DNA from: Candidatus Gastranaerophilales bacterium
GTDB lineage: Bacteria > Cyanobacteriota > Vampirovibrionia > Gastranaerophilales > Gastranaerophilaceae
Length of the DNA: 44,271 nt
Assembly (NCBI GenBank): GCA_900548405.1
Contig: UNSJ01000015.1
Location: 1 to 44,271 of the forward strand
Direction of reading: 5' to 3'
This document shows positions 34,865 through 43,282 of this stretch, piece by piece. A model generated the notes under the pieces. That model was not told where the DNA came from. It worked only from the letters and a program-made list of their open reading frames with translations, and ran no database searches. The translations under genes and the position numbers were made by a program. Position 1 is the first letter of the stretch; each line of letters opens with the position of its first letter.

Positions 34865-34899
34865 ATGCGGTAACTTAGTAAATGAAGTTACCGTATTTT
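34865..34899 (+). terminator. Terminator-like hairpin after the TpsB gene
   Basis: A 12-bp stem (CGGTAACTT/AAGTTACCG core plus three outer pairs) with an 8-base loop and a short TTTT. It lies between the TpsB stop and bioD and separates the two transcripts, probably incompletely because the T-run is short. Confidence 0.65.
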
Positions 34900-34922
34900 A
34901 TGCGAAGGGAAGGAGAGAGATT

Positions 34923-35603
34923 TTGACCAAAGGTGTTTTTATTACTGCAACAGGAACTGATGTAGGCAAAACATATATTTCCGGACTTCTGGTTAAAAAA
35001 ATGAGGGAGCTCGGTTATAATTGCGGGTATTATAAGCCTGCATTGAGCGGTGCTGTTGAATGCGCCGGAGAAATTATTCCCGGTGATTGCGACTATGTTT
35101 TAAAACAAGCCGGAATTAGCGCTCCTGCTTCAGATTATGTTTCTTATATTTTTAAGCCTGCTGTATCTCCTCATTTGGCAGCTCAAATTGAGAACAATCC
35201 TATAAGACTTAATAAGATTAAAGGTGATTTTGAAAAAATAAAAAAAAAGTTTGATTATGTTGTTGTTGAAGGTGCCGGAGGAATTGTCTGCCCCTTTAAT
35301 TTAAAAGAAGAAAAACTGATGCTTCCTGATATTATAAAAGCTCTCGGGCTTGATATACTTGTTGTTGCATCAGCATCTTTAGGAACAATCAATTCTACGG
35401 TTTTAACTGTTGAATATGCGAAGCAGCAAGGTATTAATGTTAAAGGAATAATTTTAAACAATTATAATAAAGATGATATGATGCAGGTTGATAACAAAAA
35501 TCAGGTTGAAAACCTTACAGGCATAAATGTAGTTGAAACAGTTGCCGACAATCAGGATGATTTGAAGATTAACAACATTGAATCTGTATTTAAGGAGTTA
35601 TAA
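34923..35603 (+). CDS. bioD: Dethiobiotin synthetase
   Basis: BioD closes the ureido ring of dethiobiotin from DAPA, CO2 and ATP. The 226-aa protein begins with the P-loop ITATGTDVGKT, followed by YKPALSG (substrate Lys), VVVEGAGGIVCPF and VVASASLGTINSTVLTVEYA. The start codon is TTG at 34923, chosen because AAGGAG lies 7 bp before it and no better start exists before the P-loop. bioA follows after 2 bp; bioB, bioF and bioW are not in the window. Confidence 0.94.
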   Translation: MTKGVFITATGTDVGKTYISGLLVKKMRELGYNCGYYKPALSGAVECAGEIIPGDCDYVLKQAGISAPASDYVSYIFKPAVSPHLAAQIENNPIRLNKIKGDFEKIKKKFDYVVVEGAGGIVCPFNLKEEKLMLPDIIKALGLDILVVASASLGTINSTVLTVEYAKQQGINVKGIILNNYNKDDMMQVDNKNQVENLTGINVVETVADNQDDLKINNIESVFKEL

Positions 35604-35605
35604 AA

Positions 35606-36973
35606 ATGGATAATTGGGCTGAAAAAGATTTAAAATATATATGGCATCCGTGCTCGCAGATGAAAGACTACGAAACTCTGCCTCCAATTGTTATAGAAAA
35701 AGGTAAGGGTGTATATCTTTATGATACGGAAGGTAAACGTTATGTTGATGTAATAAGTTCCTGGTGGTGTAATTTGCTGGGACACTGCAACCCTCATATT
35801 TCAGAAGAAATTAAAAAACAAGCTGATGAGCTTGAACACGTTATTTTTGCAAACTTTACTCATAAGCAGGCCATTAGACTTTGTGAAAGATTATCCAAAA
35901 TTCTTCCTGAAGGTCTTTGCAAATTTAATTTTACCGATAACGGCTCATCAGCTATTGAAGCCGCCATGAAAGTAAGTTTTCAATATCATGAACAGAGTGG
36001 AAATCCTCAAAAAGTTAAATTTATGGCTTTATCTGAGGCCTATCACGGTGAAACCATAGGAGCGTTGTCAGTAGGTGATTGTGACCTTTATACAAGGCTT
36101 TATAAACCAATTTTAATGGATATTGTAAGAGTTCAAGGACCTGATTGTTTCAGATGCCAGTACGGTAAAAACAGGGATAACTGTGCTTGTGAATGTGCTG
36201 AAAAAGCAGCTCAGACATTTGCAAAGTACGGTGATGAAACTGCTGCTCTGCTGGTTGAACCTTTACTTCAAGGCTCAGCAGGTATGAAGGTTTATCCTCC
36301 GCTTTATTTGAAAAAGTTAAGAGAATTATGTGATAAATACAATGTTCACTTAATTGCTGATGAAATTGCAACAGGATATGGCAGAACTGGTAAAATGTTT
36401 GCCTTTGAACATGCAGGAGTTTCGCCTGATATAATGTGCCTTTCAAAAGGTTTAACAGGCGGCTATATGCCTATGGCATTATTTGTTACTACCCAAAAGA
36501 TTTATGATGCTTTCTATGATGATTACGGTACAGGAAAGGCGTTTATGCACAGCCATACATACAGCGGCAACCCTTTAGCCTGCTCAGCAGCTAATGCTGT
36601 ATTGGATATTATGGAAGACGGTTCAGTATTAAAACGTGCACAAGAAAATGCAGTTTATTTTAACAATATGATAAATGAAAAGTTCCTTTCCCATCCAAAT
36701 GTTGGCGAAGTTCGTCATATAGGATTAGTCAATGCAATAGAGCTTGTTGAAGACAAGCAAAGTAAAAAGCCTTTTGACAGCAGACTCAGAACCGGATACC
36801 AAATCTACAAAAAGGCTTTGATGGAGGGAGTAATTCTAAGACCTCTCGGTGATGTAATCTACTTTAACCCGCCATTAATTATGGAGCGCAAAGATATGGA
36901 CTATGTCACCGATATCGCTGTTAAATGTTTAAACGAAATTTTGCCGCAACAAAACTATGCGTTAAACAAATAA
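35606..36973 (+). CDS. bioA: Adenosylmethionine-8-amino-7-oxononanoate aminotransferase
   Basis: BioA converts KAPA to DAPA with SAM as amino donor, using PLP. The 455-aa protein has the N-terminal signature YIWHPCSQMKDYE, SSWWCNLLGHCNP, NGSSAIEAAMK, the Asp in LIADEIATGYGRTG and the PLP-lysine motif CLSKGLTGGYMPMAL. A Cys-rich insert (CFRCQYGKNRDNCACEC, about residue 180) is like that of several anaerobe BioA proteins. bioD's stop is 2 bp upstream, and its ribosome site lies in the bioD end. Confidence 0.95.
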   Translation: MDNWAEKDLKYIWHPCSQMKDYETLPPIVIEKGKGVYLYDTEGKRYVDVISSWWCNLLGHCNPHISEEIKKQADELEHVIFANFTHKQAIRLCERLSKILPEGLCKFNFTDNGSSAIEAAMKVSFQYHEQSGNPQKVKFMALSEAYHGETIGALSVGDCDLYTRLYKPILMDIVRVQGPDCFRCQYGKNRDNCACECAEKAAQTFAKYGDETAALLVEPLLQGSAGMKVYPPLYLKKLRELCDKYNVHLIADEIATGYGRTGKMFAFEHAGVSPDIMCLSKGLTGGYMPMALFVTTQKIYDAFYDDYGTGKAFMHSHTYSGNPLACSAANAVLDIMEDGSVLKRAQENAVYFNNMINEKFLSHPNVGEVRHIGLVNAIELVEDKQSKKPFDSRLRTGYQIYKKALMEGVILRPLGDVIYFNPPLIMERKDMDYVTDIAVKCLNEILPQQNYALNK

Positions 36974-37077
36974 CGTAATTTTTACACTTTTTAAGTCAGA
37001 TACTCTCACACTTGTCGAATTTTTTGAGAAAAAAAGGAACTCTCACTGATTTAATTCGTCTTAAATTTTAAAGGATT

Positions 37078-37173
37078 TTATCCTTCGGTTGTTAATTCTT
37101 CCCAGATGCTTGGCACTACGATTAATGCTGTGTACACAATAAATCCGAATAGAATTAAATTGATAGCTTCCAT
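37078..37173 (-). CDS. Candidate 31-aa single-membrane-helix protein
   Basis: In a 335-bp gap after bioA, the minus strand has an ATG at 37173 preceded by GGAG with 7-bp spacing, and 31 codons to a TAA at 37078. The peptide starts MEAINLILFGF, continues as one hydrophobic helix with a Pro (ALIVVPSIW) and ends acidic (EELTTEG). TATAAT lies on the minus strand at 37235-37240. Such one-helix proteins are often subunits or regulators of membrane complexes. I do not recognise the family. The rest of the gap (36974-37077 and 37241-37308) is AT-rich with no clear gene. Confidence 0.5.
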   Translation of the reverse strand: MEAINLILFGFIVYTALIVVPSIWEELTTEG

Positions 37174-37308
37174 GATAACACTCCTATCTTGATAGCTTTA
37201 GCGAACAAAAACGACATATACAATTCGCTACAATTATATTATACCCATGCTTTGAGAAAAATTAACAATTTTTAATAAAATTTAAACTATAATATTAATG
37301 AGGACTTT

Positions 37309-37614
37309 ATGAAAAAGAAGATAGAAAAACTGTTTAGTAATCTTTGTTGTTCTCAATGCAAGAACAGCTTTGATGAGGATTCGGTTATTATAAAAAGAGA
37401 AGAAGAAGGTTTAACTGTAATTAGTCTTGTTTGCAAGCATTGCGGCAAAAATTTCGGTGTTGCGTTCTTGGGTTTTTCTGATATTGATGTCAAAAACTAC
37501 GAACCGCTCGAAGTTCAAGAAGGACCTGAACCTATTAATTACGATGATGTAATTGACGCTCACAGGTTTATCCAAAATCTGGACAGTGACTGGCAAAAAC
37601 ATTTACCGAAGTAA
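37309..37614 (+). CDS. Small zinc-ribbon protein
   Basis: A 101-aa protein with two Cys pairs (CSQC near residue 18 and CKHC near residue 43) separated by a short beta hairpin, the layout of a zinc ribbon. Behind it are a strand (GVAFLGFSDI) and an acidic tail ending HRFIQNLDSDWQKHL. No other domain is seen. Zinc ribbons of this size bind nucleic acid or act as adaptors, but the role is unknown. It converges on the second prepilin gene with a 3-bp gap. Confidence 0.7.
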   Translation: MKKKIEKLFSNLCCSQCKNSFDEDSVIIKREEEGLTVISLVCKHCGKNFGVAFLGFSDIDVKNYEPLEVQEGPEPINYDDVIDAHRFIQNLDSDWQKHLPK

Positions 37615-37617
37615 ATA

Positions 37618-38277
37618 TTAATATGTCATTTCCCAATTATCGTTTATTAATTTTCCCAAACATCCGTACCATATCGCAGAAGAAGAATTACACCATTTAT
37701 TATATGAATCTTCTCGTTGTTCTCTGGTTAAAGGCGGCAGGATAGCCCCTGAAACAAAATCATCTATAACTCCGTTTTTGTAAACATGAAATGCAAACAA
37801 ATCACGCCCTGCGATATTCGGACCTTTCTGCCCGTTTATGTCAACATGAACCTGTAAGTGGTCTCCTTCGTTAAAGAGTGCAATTACAGCACCACTTGCT
37901 ATTACATAAGATCTGTAATCAACAGAAACATTAAAAGGAGTTATTGTCTTTCCGGTAAGTTTTTTATATCCCTGAGCGACACAACCATTGTCAACGGGAT
38001 TTTCCCCGCATTCTTTGATAACTCTGAAATATGTTTTCATAAAAGTATCAACCGCATTAATATCAGTAATTAATCCAGCTTCTATCAGATTAACGGCGTT
38101 CCTGTTCGTCATATACTGCAATGCTGCCTGCTGCATTTCGTTATAAATCTTATGAATTTGAGTAACATAACTTTTTCTTTGGTGATTTTGCAAAAATGTC
38201 GGAACTGTCATGGCAGACACAATCCCGATAATTCCTAAAGTTACCAGAACCTCTGCCATGGTAAATGCTTTTTTCAT
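37618..38277 (-). CDS. Type IV prepilin-like protein
   Basis: A 219-aa pseudopilin with a very short leader (MKKA) before FTMAEVLVTLGIIGIVSAM, the hydrophobic helix and the basic QRKSYVTQIHKIYNEM segment. The globular part includes VDINGQKGPNIAGRDLFAFH, similar to the matching region of the first prepilin (VDINGFKRPNKLGKDFFVF). Both end in a short Trp-containing tail (here NDNWEMTY). AGGAGG precedes the ATG. Its promoter overlaps a perfect palindrome next to the divergent XRE regulator, which suggests dedicated control. Confidence 0.88.
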   Translation of the reverse strand: MKKAFTMAEVLVTLGIIGIVSAMTVPTFLQNHQRKSYVTQIHKIYNEMQQAALQYMTNRNAVNLIEAGLITDINAVDTFMKTYFRVIKECGENPVDNGCVAQGYKKLTGKTITPFNVSVDYRSYVIASGAVIALFNEGDHLQVHVDINGQKGPNIAGRDLFAFHVYKNGVIDDFVSGAILPPLTREQREDSYNKWCNSSSAIWYGCLGKLINDNWEMTY

Positions 38278-38299
38278 AATAATACCTCCTAATAAAAGT

Positions 38300-38328
38300 A
38301 TTATAACACAAAATGGATTTAAAATCCA
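38300..38328 (-). promoter_or_regulatory. Promoter of the second prepilin gene
   Basis: On the minus strand a perfect TATAAT (38300-38305) has TGGATT (38323-38328) 17 bp upstream. The spacer and -35 lie inside the palindrome at 38308-38334. Confidence 0.6.
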
Positions 38329-38334
38329 TTTTGT
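38308..38334. promoter_or_regulatory. 27-bp perfect palindrome, likely XRE operator
   Basis: ACAAAATGGATTT (38308-38320) and AAATCCATTTTGT (38322-38334) are perfect 13-bp arms around one base. The site covers the prepilin -35/spacer and lies 27 bp upstream of the XRE gene's ATG. The tiny spacing favours a dimeric protein's operator over an RNA hairpin. Confidence 0.7.
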
Positions 38335-38360
38335 AACAAATTATATAGGATTATTGTTAA

Positions 38361-38576
38361 ATGAATGAAAAGATTACAGACATATTTATAAATAATCTTA
38401 AACGCCTGAGAAAACGCTACGGATGTTCATGCAAACAATTATCCGAGCTAATTGGCTGCGATTCTTCATATATCAGCAAAGTTGAAAACAGGAGGATAAT
38501 TCCCCCATTAGATAAAATTATAGCTATTGCTAATTTTTTTGAAGTTGAATTTATTGATTTATTTAGACAACAATAA
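38361..38576 (+). CDS. XRE-family helix-turn-helix regulator
   Basis: A 71-aa protein that is almost only a Cro/C1-type HTH: LKRLRKRYGCSCKQLSELIG, then DSSYISKVENRRIIPPLDKI and AIANFFEVEFIDLF. Such small XRE proteins bind as dimers. The gene is divergent from a prepilin gene and the palindrome between them is the obvious target, so it probably represses itself and the prepilin. It ends 2 bp before the convergent nucleoside transporter gene. Confidence 0.9.
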   Translation: MNEKITDIFINNLKRLRKRYGCSCKQLSELIGCDSSYISKVENRRIIPPLDKIIAIANFFEVEFIDLFRQQ

Positions 38577-38578
38577 AA

Positions 38579-39859
38579 CTAATTAAACAAAACACCTGCA
38601 ATAGCCGCTGACATATAACATGTCAGTGTTCCGCAAATCAACGCTCTTACCCCCAGACGAGCTAAGTTTTTTCTTTGGTTAGGAGCCAATTCTCCTATAC
38701 CTCCAAGTTGTATAGCGATTGAACCGAAATTACCAAAACTGCATAAGGCAAAACTTGCAATCAAAAAGCTTTTTGGTGATAGCTGGTGAGGAAGGTTTGT
38801 TAAATCAAAATAAGCAACCATTTCATTTAAGACAAGTTTTGTTCCCATAAGGCTGCCTACTGTGGTTGCCTCTTTTAAAGGCACACCCATAAAGTATGCA
38901 AATACTGAGAAGATTTTTCCTAATATTAATTTTAAAGATAGATGATTTAAATCAAAAGAAGCAAAATTGATATGTAAATATTTTACGATAAATACTCCGG
39001 CGCTGCCTAAAATCCAATCTATCATAGCGACTAAAGCAACTAAAGCTAAAATCATAGCAACTACATTTATAGCTACTTTCATACCTTCGGAAGCTCCTGC
39101 AGAAATGGCATCAAAAACATTTATGTAGGGCTTTCTTCTTTTGCTGTAAGTAATTTTTATATCTTCGCTTGTTTCAGGAGTTCCTGTTTCCGGGTAAACT
39201 ATTTTTGAAATAACAAGAGCTCCGGGAGCTGCCATTACTGATGCTGCCAAAAGATATTGAGCAGGTATTCCCATTCCTATGTAAATAGGCATTGTAGCTC
39301 CTGAAATACAAGCCATGCTTCCTGCCATTGATGCAAGAAGTTCTGAACGTGTAAGTTTTGCAAGGTAAGGTCTAATCATAATTTGTGCGGCAATCTGTCC
39401 TACGAATGCACTTGCAACGTTTGAAAGAGCTTCGGCTCCGCTTACGGACATAAGTTTGTTCATAGCTTTTCCGAAAATCGGAACTATTCTTTGCATGATT
39501 CCGTAATAATATAAAATATTAACTAAAATCATCATGAAAATAAGAGAAGCAATCAATTGAAGTGCAAACACCTGAGCGCCTGCTCCAAATACTGATGTGA
39601 ATTTTTCATTGTTCATTAAAGGACCGAAAACAAAAGCACCGCCTTCTTTTGCAAATTCCAAAACTTTTTGGATAAATAACCCTATATTAAAAAATATTGC
39701 TCTTCCAAGAGGAACCTTAAATATAAATATTGCAAGTGAAACCTGGAGTAAGAAACCCATTCCTACTGTTTTATAGTTAATTGCTTTTCTGTTGTTAGAT
39801 AACAAAAATGCTATACCAAATATAAGTAAAATTCCCAATACTCCAAAAAATCTGTCCAT
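38579..39859 (-). CDS. Concentrative nucleoside transporter (NupC/CNT family)
   Basis: A 426-aa inner-membrane protein with about ten helices. It carries the CNT signatures: GMGFLLQVSLAIFIF, GPLMNNEKFTSVFGAGAQVFA, the segment EALSNVASAFVGQIAAQIMI, and FALCSFGNFGSIAIQLGGIG near the C-terminus. NupC homologues take up nucleosides with H+ or Na+; the coupling ion cannot be told. A GGTGAAAA precedes the ATG at 39859. It has no neighbour in the pathway, so scavenging of external nucleosides is its likely role. Confidence 0.93.
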   Translation of the reverse strand: MDRFFGVLGILLIFGIAFLLSNNRKAINYKTVGMGFLLQVSLAIFIFKVPLGRAIFFNIGLFIQKVLEFAKEGGAFVFGPLMNNEKFTSVFGAGAQVFALQLIASLIFMMILVNILYYYGIMQRIVPIFGKAMNKLMSVSGAEALSNVASAFVGQIAAQIMIRPYLAKLTRSELLASMAGSMACISGATMPIYIGMGIPAQYLLAASVMAAPGALVISKIVYPETGTPETSEDIKITYSKRRKPYINVFDAISAGASEGMKVAINVVAMILALVALVAMIDWILGSAGVFIVKYLHINFASFDLNHLSLKLILGKIFSVFAYFMGVPLKEATTVGSLMGTKLVLNEMVAYFDLTNLPHQLSPKSFLIASFALCSFGNFGSIAIQLGGIGELAPNQRKNLARLGVRALICGTLTCYMSAAIAGVLFN

Positions 39860-40072
39860 TTTTCACCTTTTTCAAACTGTTTCTCTAATTCTACTTGAAA
39901 TGTGATAAAAAAACTGTAATTATTAAAAAAAACTTTACTTAATATTTCTTAATAAATTAGCTGGTTGGTGTTGAAAAAATTCATGTCAGCATTTTACTAT
40001 AAAGGCAGGAAGGATTTTCTGCAAAAATTCACGACGTAGTATATATATTATAAATGGGATGTAGGTGCAAAT

Positions 40073-43000
40073 ATGCGTGTTTATTCAGTTAAGCCACAGT
40101 ATCAGGCGAGTCAAATTAAAAGAAGCAATAGAACAGAAGCTTCAAATTCAGTCATGCCGGTTTCGGTAAATAACGGGGGGGGGGCATCTTTCCCAGGCGT
40201 TCATATAAGTTTTACCGGTGCAGATAAGAATATCCATCAATTTGTATCTTATGCTCCTGAAAATAAAAGATACAATGTCAGCAATTATAGCTCAGGCGGA
40301 TTGGGTGTAGTTTCTTATGAGGCTCCTGTGAGCTGGAGATTGCATGAAAATGCCGATGTAAGAGATTTTTCTCCATACCACAGTTACGATAACGCTGATG
40401 GCGGAATTAAAGTTGTAAAACTTAAAAAAGATGCAGACGGTAAAATAATTGACAGCTACACAGCTGACAGTTTTATACGAGCTGATCAAAATGAATCTCT
40501 TGCTGATATTGCTAAAAGAGTTAAACTTGAACAGGGGGAAGAACTTTCTTATGCAATTCAGTTGAAACCTGGTGATGACGGTAAACATAAATTTATCAGA
40601 TTGGAAGATGCAGGTATTCAAGGTTCATTTACACGCCCTGCCGACAATGCAATTGATCAGGTAACAACCGTTCCGTACAGATTATTCAGAGCTGTTGATA
40701 TCAAAGACTCGGTAGATGTTGCAATTGATAATTATAAAAACAGTATATTAACAAAAATTCAAAAGCCATATATAGAACCGATAACAGCAGAAGTTCGTGA
40801 AGAATTTAAAGAACAACTCGCTGCAGCTGCTGAAAAAGATAAAGCTGCAACAGAATTAATGAAAAAAGAAGCGGAAATTATTCGCAAAAATAAACCTAAT
40901 GTTTTTATTGATACTTCTTATATTGGAACTGAAACCTTAAAAGTTGAAGCTGAGATTAAAAAAGAGGTTAAAGAACGTCTTGGTAAAAATGCTGAGATAA
41001 AGGCTAAGTTTGATGAAAAGCTTAAAACTCAAGAAGTAATTGATTATATCAAAGGTATTAAAGCAAAGGCTGCTCCTGAAGTTGCTGAGAGAAATGCTGT
41101 ATATTTCCTTCACACAAAGGAATTAGCAAGATTTGAAAATGCATACGGTATTGGCGGAAGTGCATACGGAACTTATGGTTCATACGGCTCATACGGTTCA
41201 TATGGAACCTTAGGCAAAGACGGTATGAAAACTGTCAGCACAAATATTGCTTACGCTGATAACAACAGGGCATTAGTTGATTTGATGCCTAAATTAAATA
41301 CCGAAGCTCACGGTAATTACAACCCTGCTAACTGGTGGCTGCATGACAGACCCGCATTTATTACCATGAACTCTATTGCTGATGCTTCACACTTTGGTAA
41401 TGATTATTACAATGGTTTAAAAATTCACGGTACATTCCACAACCCTGGACGTGATTACCAGGGGGCAGAAAGCAATCCGTTTGAGTTTTTTAGAATGGTA
41501 GCCAGAGAAGAAGATGTTAAAATGCTTAATAAGCATAAACAACTTGCTACTTTGAGAAATATCGAAAAAAATTGGGCAAGCGCATCAGACGAAGAAAAGA
41601 GATTTGCTAACCAAATCTTAAGACCGTTTATGGAAAATTTCCTTGATGATTACGTTGATACAGCAAAAGATGTAAGAACATTTAACATTTCTATGACACC
41701 TGTTGCCGGTACAAGAATTAACCCTAAAAACATGAGCGCAGGTTCTGTATCAGTTAATTACGGTAAAGAAATGAAGTCTTTAGAAACTCCTGATATTGCT
41801 CAATTTATGACTGCTAAATTGGCAAAAATCAAGACTATTGATATCACAAATGGAAATACTCCTGCAAACTTGAAATTAAATGATGCTGAAGCTAATTTTT
41901 GTCAAAACGGTGAAATAAACGGTTTGACTAAGAAAAAAGCAGGCTTTACTACTTACGAATATAAACCTGTGTTTGATGATGCAGGCAAACTTGTTTCAGA
42001 TAACCTTGATGAAGTTATGAATGCTAAAAAAGCAAACCTCAAATGGTTCTTAGACACGGTAGGCAATGCTTATGAAACAGGCGGATCTCAAGGTATTACA
42101 AAAATATTCTTTAGTGATGCTCAAATCAAAAAAGGTGCAAGCATCATAGGTAGCTTATCAAAATTCAACGAAGGCGACATGATGTTCATTGGATGGGGAC
42201 GCCCTGATCCACAGAAAGGATATCCTTCTACATTCCAATCTTTCTTAGAGTTCTTGAAGGATCCTAATATTGATAAAGAAGTTAAAAAACATACTAAACT
42301 TATTGTTGGTGCAGGTATTTGGGATGAAGGCGCAAGAGATTTTGAATGGGTAAAAGATATCATCCAACAAATTGAATCTCTCGACGGCGGTATCTATAAA
42401 GGAAATGCATGTTATGTTAACGGCTTCTTCCCTAACAGATTAGTAGGATGTGCTACATATTCTATCTTCTCATCTAGGTTTGAACCTTGCGGTATTACTC
42501 CGCTTGAATCTTTTGCAGCAGGTACTCCTGTTATTTCTAATAATACTGGTGGAGCTCCTGACTTTATTACAGCAACCAGAGGTTACCTGACAAAACGTCC
42601 TTATCTGATTAATCCTACCGAATTGAATATCCCAGCAGAAGTTACAGCAGGTAAATCAGGTGCAGAACTTGGTAATATAATTGATTCGTACAGAATGAAT
42701 GCTAACGCTCTTGAATTAAAAGATTGTTTAATTGCTGCTACTAAGGATTATAAACTTCAACCGGAAGAAGGAAAACTTTCTAAATATGCAGAAATGGTTA
42801 AAGATGCACTCAACCAAAAAATTGATTGGCATAATAACAACGCATACAATGGCGGAAAATCAGCAAATGAACGTTATATGACAGAAGTTTTTGAAGTAGA
42901 TAAAGGTATGAATGCAAGAAACTTCGAAAAATTAAAACGTTTAGTAGGTGATAAGTTCGGTATAGCTGATGCGTTGAAAGACGGTGCTCAAAAAGTCAGA

Positions 43001-43282
43001 AACAGATGGACCAGAATTCTTATCGGTACAGGTATCGGTATTGCAGCCGCAGGAACAGCTGCTTATGTATACTTGAAGGATAAGAATAAAAAAACAGAAC
43101 AGGCTGCTGATGCAAAACCTGAAGCAGAAGTAAAAGCTCCGACAGTACAACCTGAAACAACAGCGGCAGCATCTGCTCCGGTTACAAACCCGATAGCTCA
43201 AGCTCCATCGCTTTCAGCATTTGCTACTGCTAAAGCTGCTTCAAATGAAGAAACAGCAAAGAAAATTGATAAAATCGTTTAG
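40073..43282 (+). CDS. GT5 starch/glycogen-synthase-like protein with FTG tail and membrane C-terminus
   Basis: A 1069-aa protein. The GT-B fold of family GT5 (GlgA) is spread over residues about 65-870: SGGLGVVSYEAP near 74, WLHDRPAFITM, KIHGTFHNPGRDYQG, a TIDITNGNTPAN segment like GlgA's LNG loop, and the C-terminal SSRFEPCGITPLE with AGTPVISNNTGGAPDF near 803. The Lys of the ADP-glucose KxGG motif is Ser73. Large inserts, including a coiled Lys/Glu stretch and a YGSYGSYG repeat near 370, double the normal ~480 aa. The N-terminal tail has a GGG encoded by a G10 tract and then SFTG (46-49). A membrane helix (about 982-1000) and an Ala/Pro tail end the protein. Activity is unproven. Confidence 0.8.
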   Translation: MRVYSVKPQYQASQIKRSNRTEASNSVMPVSVNNGGGASFPGVHISFTGADKNIHQFVSYAPENKRYNVSNYSSGGLGVVSYEAPVSWRLHENADVRDFSPYHSYDNADGGIKVVKLKKDADGKIIDSYTADSFIRADQNESLADIAKRVKLEQGEELSYAIQLKPGDDGKHKFIRLEDAGIQGSFTRPADNAIDQVTTVPYRLFRAVDIKDSVDVAIDNYKNSILTKIQKPYIEPITAEVREEFKEQLAAAAEKDKAATELMKKEAEIIRKNKPNVFIDTSYIGTETLKVEAEIKKEVKERLGKNAEIKAKFDEKLKTQEVIDYIKGIKAKAAPEVAERNAVYFLHTKELARFENAYGIGGSAYGTYGSYGSYGSYGTLGKDGMKTVSTNIAYADNNRALVDLMPKLNTEAHGNYNPANWWLHDRPAFITMNSIADASHFGNDYYNGLKIHGTFHNPGRDYQGAESNPFEFFRMVAREEDVKMLNKHKQLATLRNIEKNWASASDEEKRFANQILRPFMENFLDDYVDTAKDVRTFNISMTPVAGTRINPKNMSAGSVSVNYGKEMKSLETPDIAQFMTAKLAKIKTIDITNGNTPANLKLNDAEANFCQNGEINGLTKKKAGFTTYEYKPVFDDAGKLVSDNLDEVMNAKKANLKWFLDTVGNAYETGGSQGITKIFFSDAQIKKGASIIGSLSKFNEGDMMFIGWGRPDPQKGYPSTFQSFLEFLKDPNIDKEVKKHTKLIVGAGIWDEGARDFEWVKDIIQQIESLDGGIYKGNACYVNGFFPNRLVGCATYSIFSSRFEPCGITPLESFAAGTPVISNNTGGAPDFITATRGYLTKRPYLINPTELNIPAEVTAGKSGAELGNIIDSYRMNANALELKDCLIAATKDYKLQPEEGKLSKYAEMVKDALNQKIDWHNNNAYNGGKSANERYMTEVFEVDKGMNARNFEKLKRLVGDKFGIADALKDGAQKVRNRWTRILIGTGIGIAAAGTAAYVYLKDKNKKTEQAADAKPEAEVKAPTVQPETTAAASAPVTNPIAQAPSLSAFATAKAASNEETAKKIDKIV
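40175..40184. repeat. G10 homopolymer in codons 35-38 of the GT5 gene
   Basis: Ten G encode Gly35-Gly36-Gly37 and the first base of Ala38, in frame as written. Gain or loss of one base would truncate the protein after a few dozen residues. It is the second G10 in this AT-rich window. Confidence 0.9.

Noticed and set aside
37078..37173. Photosystem or cytochrome b6f small subunit
   Set aside because: The single-helix peptide does not match the PetN, PsbM or PsbN patterns I know, and no photosynthesis genes occur in the window.
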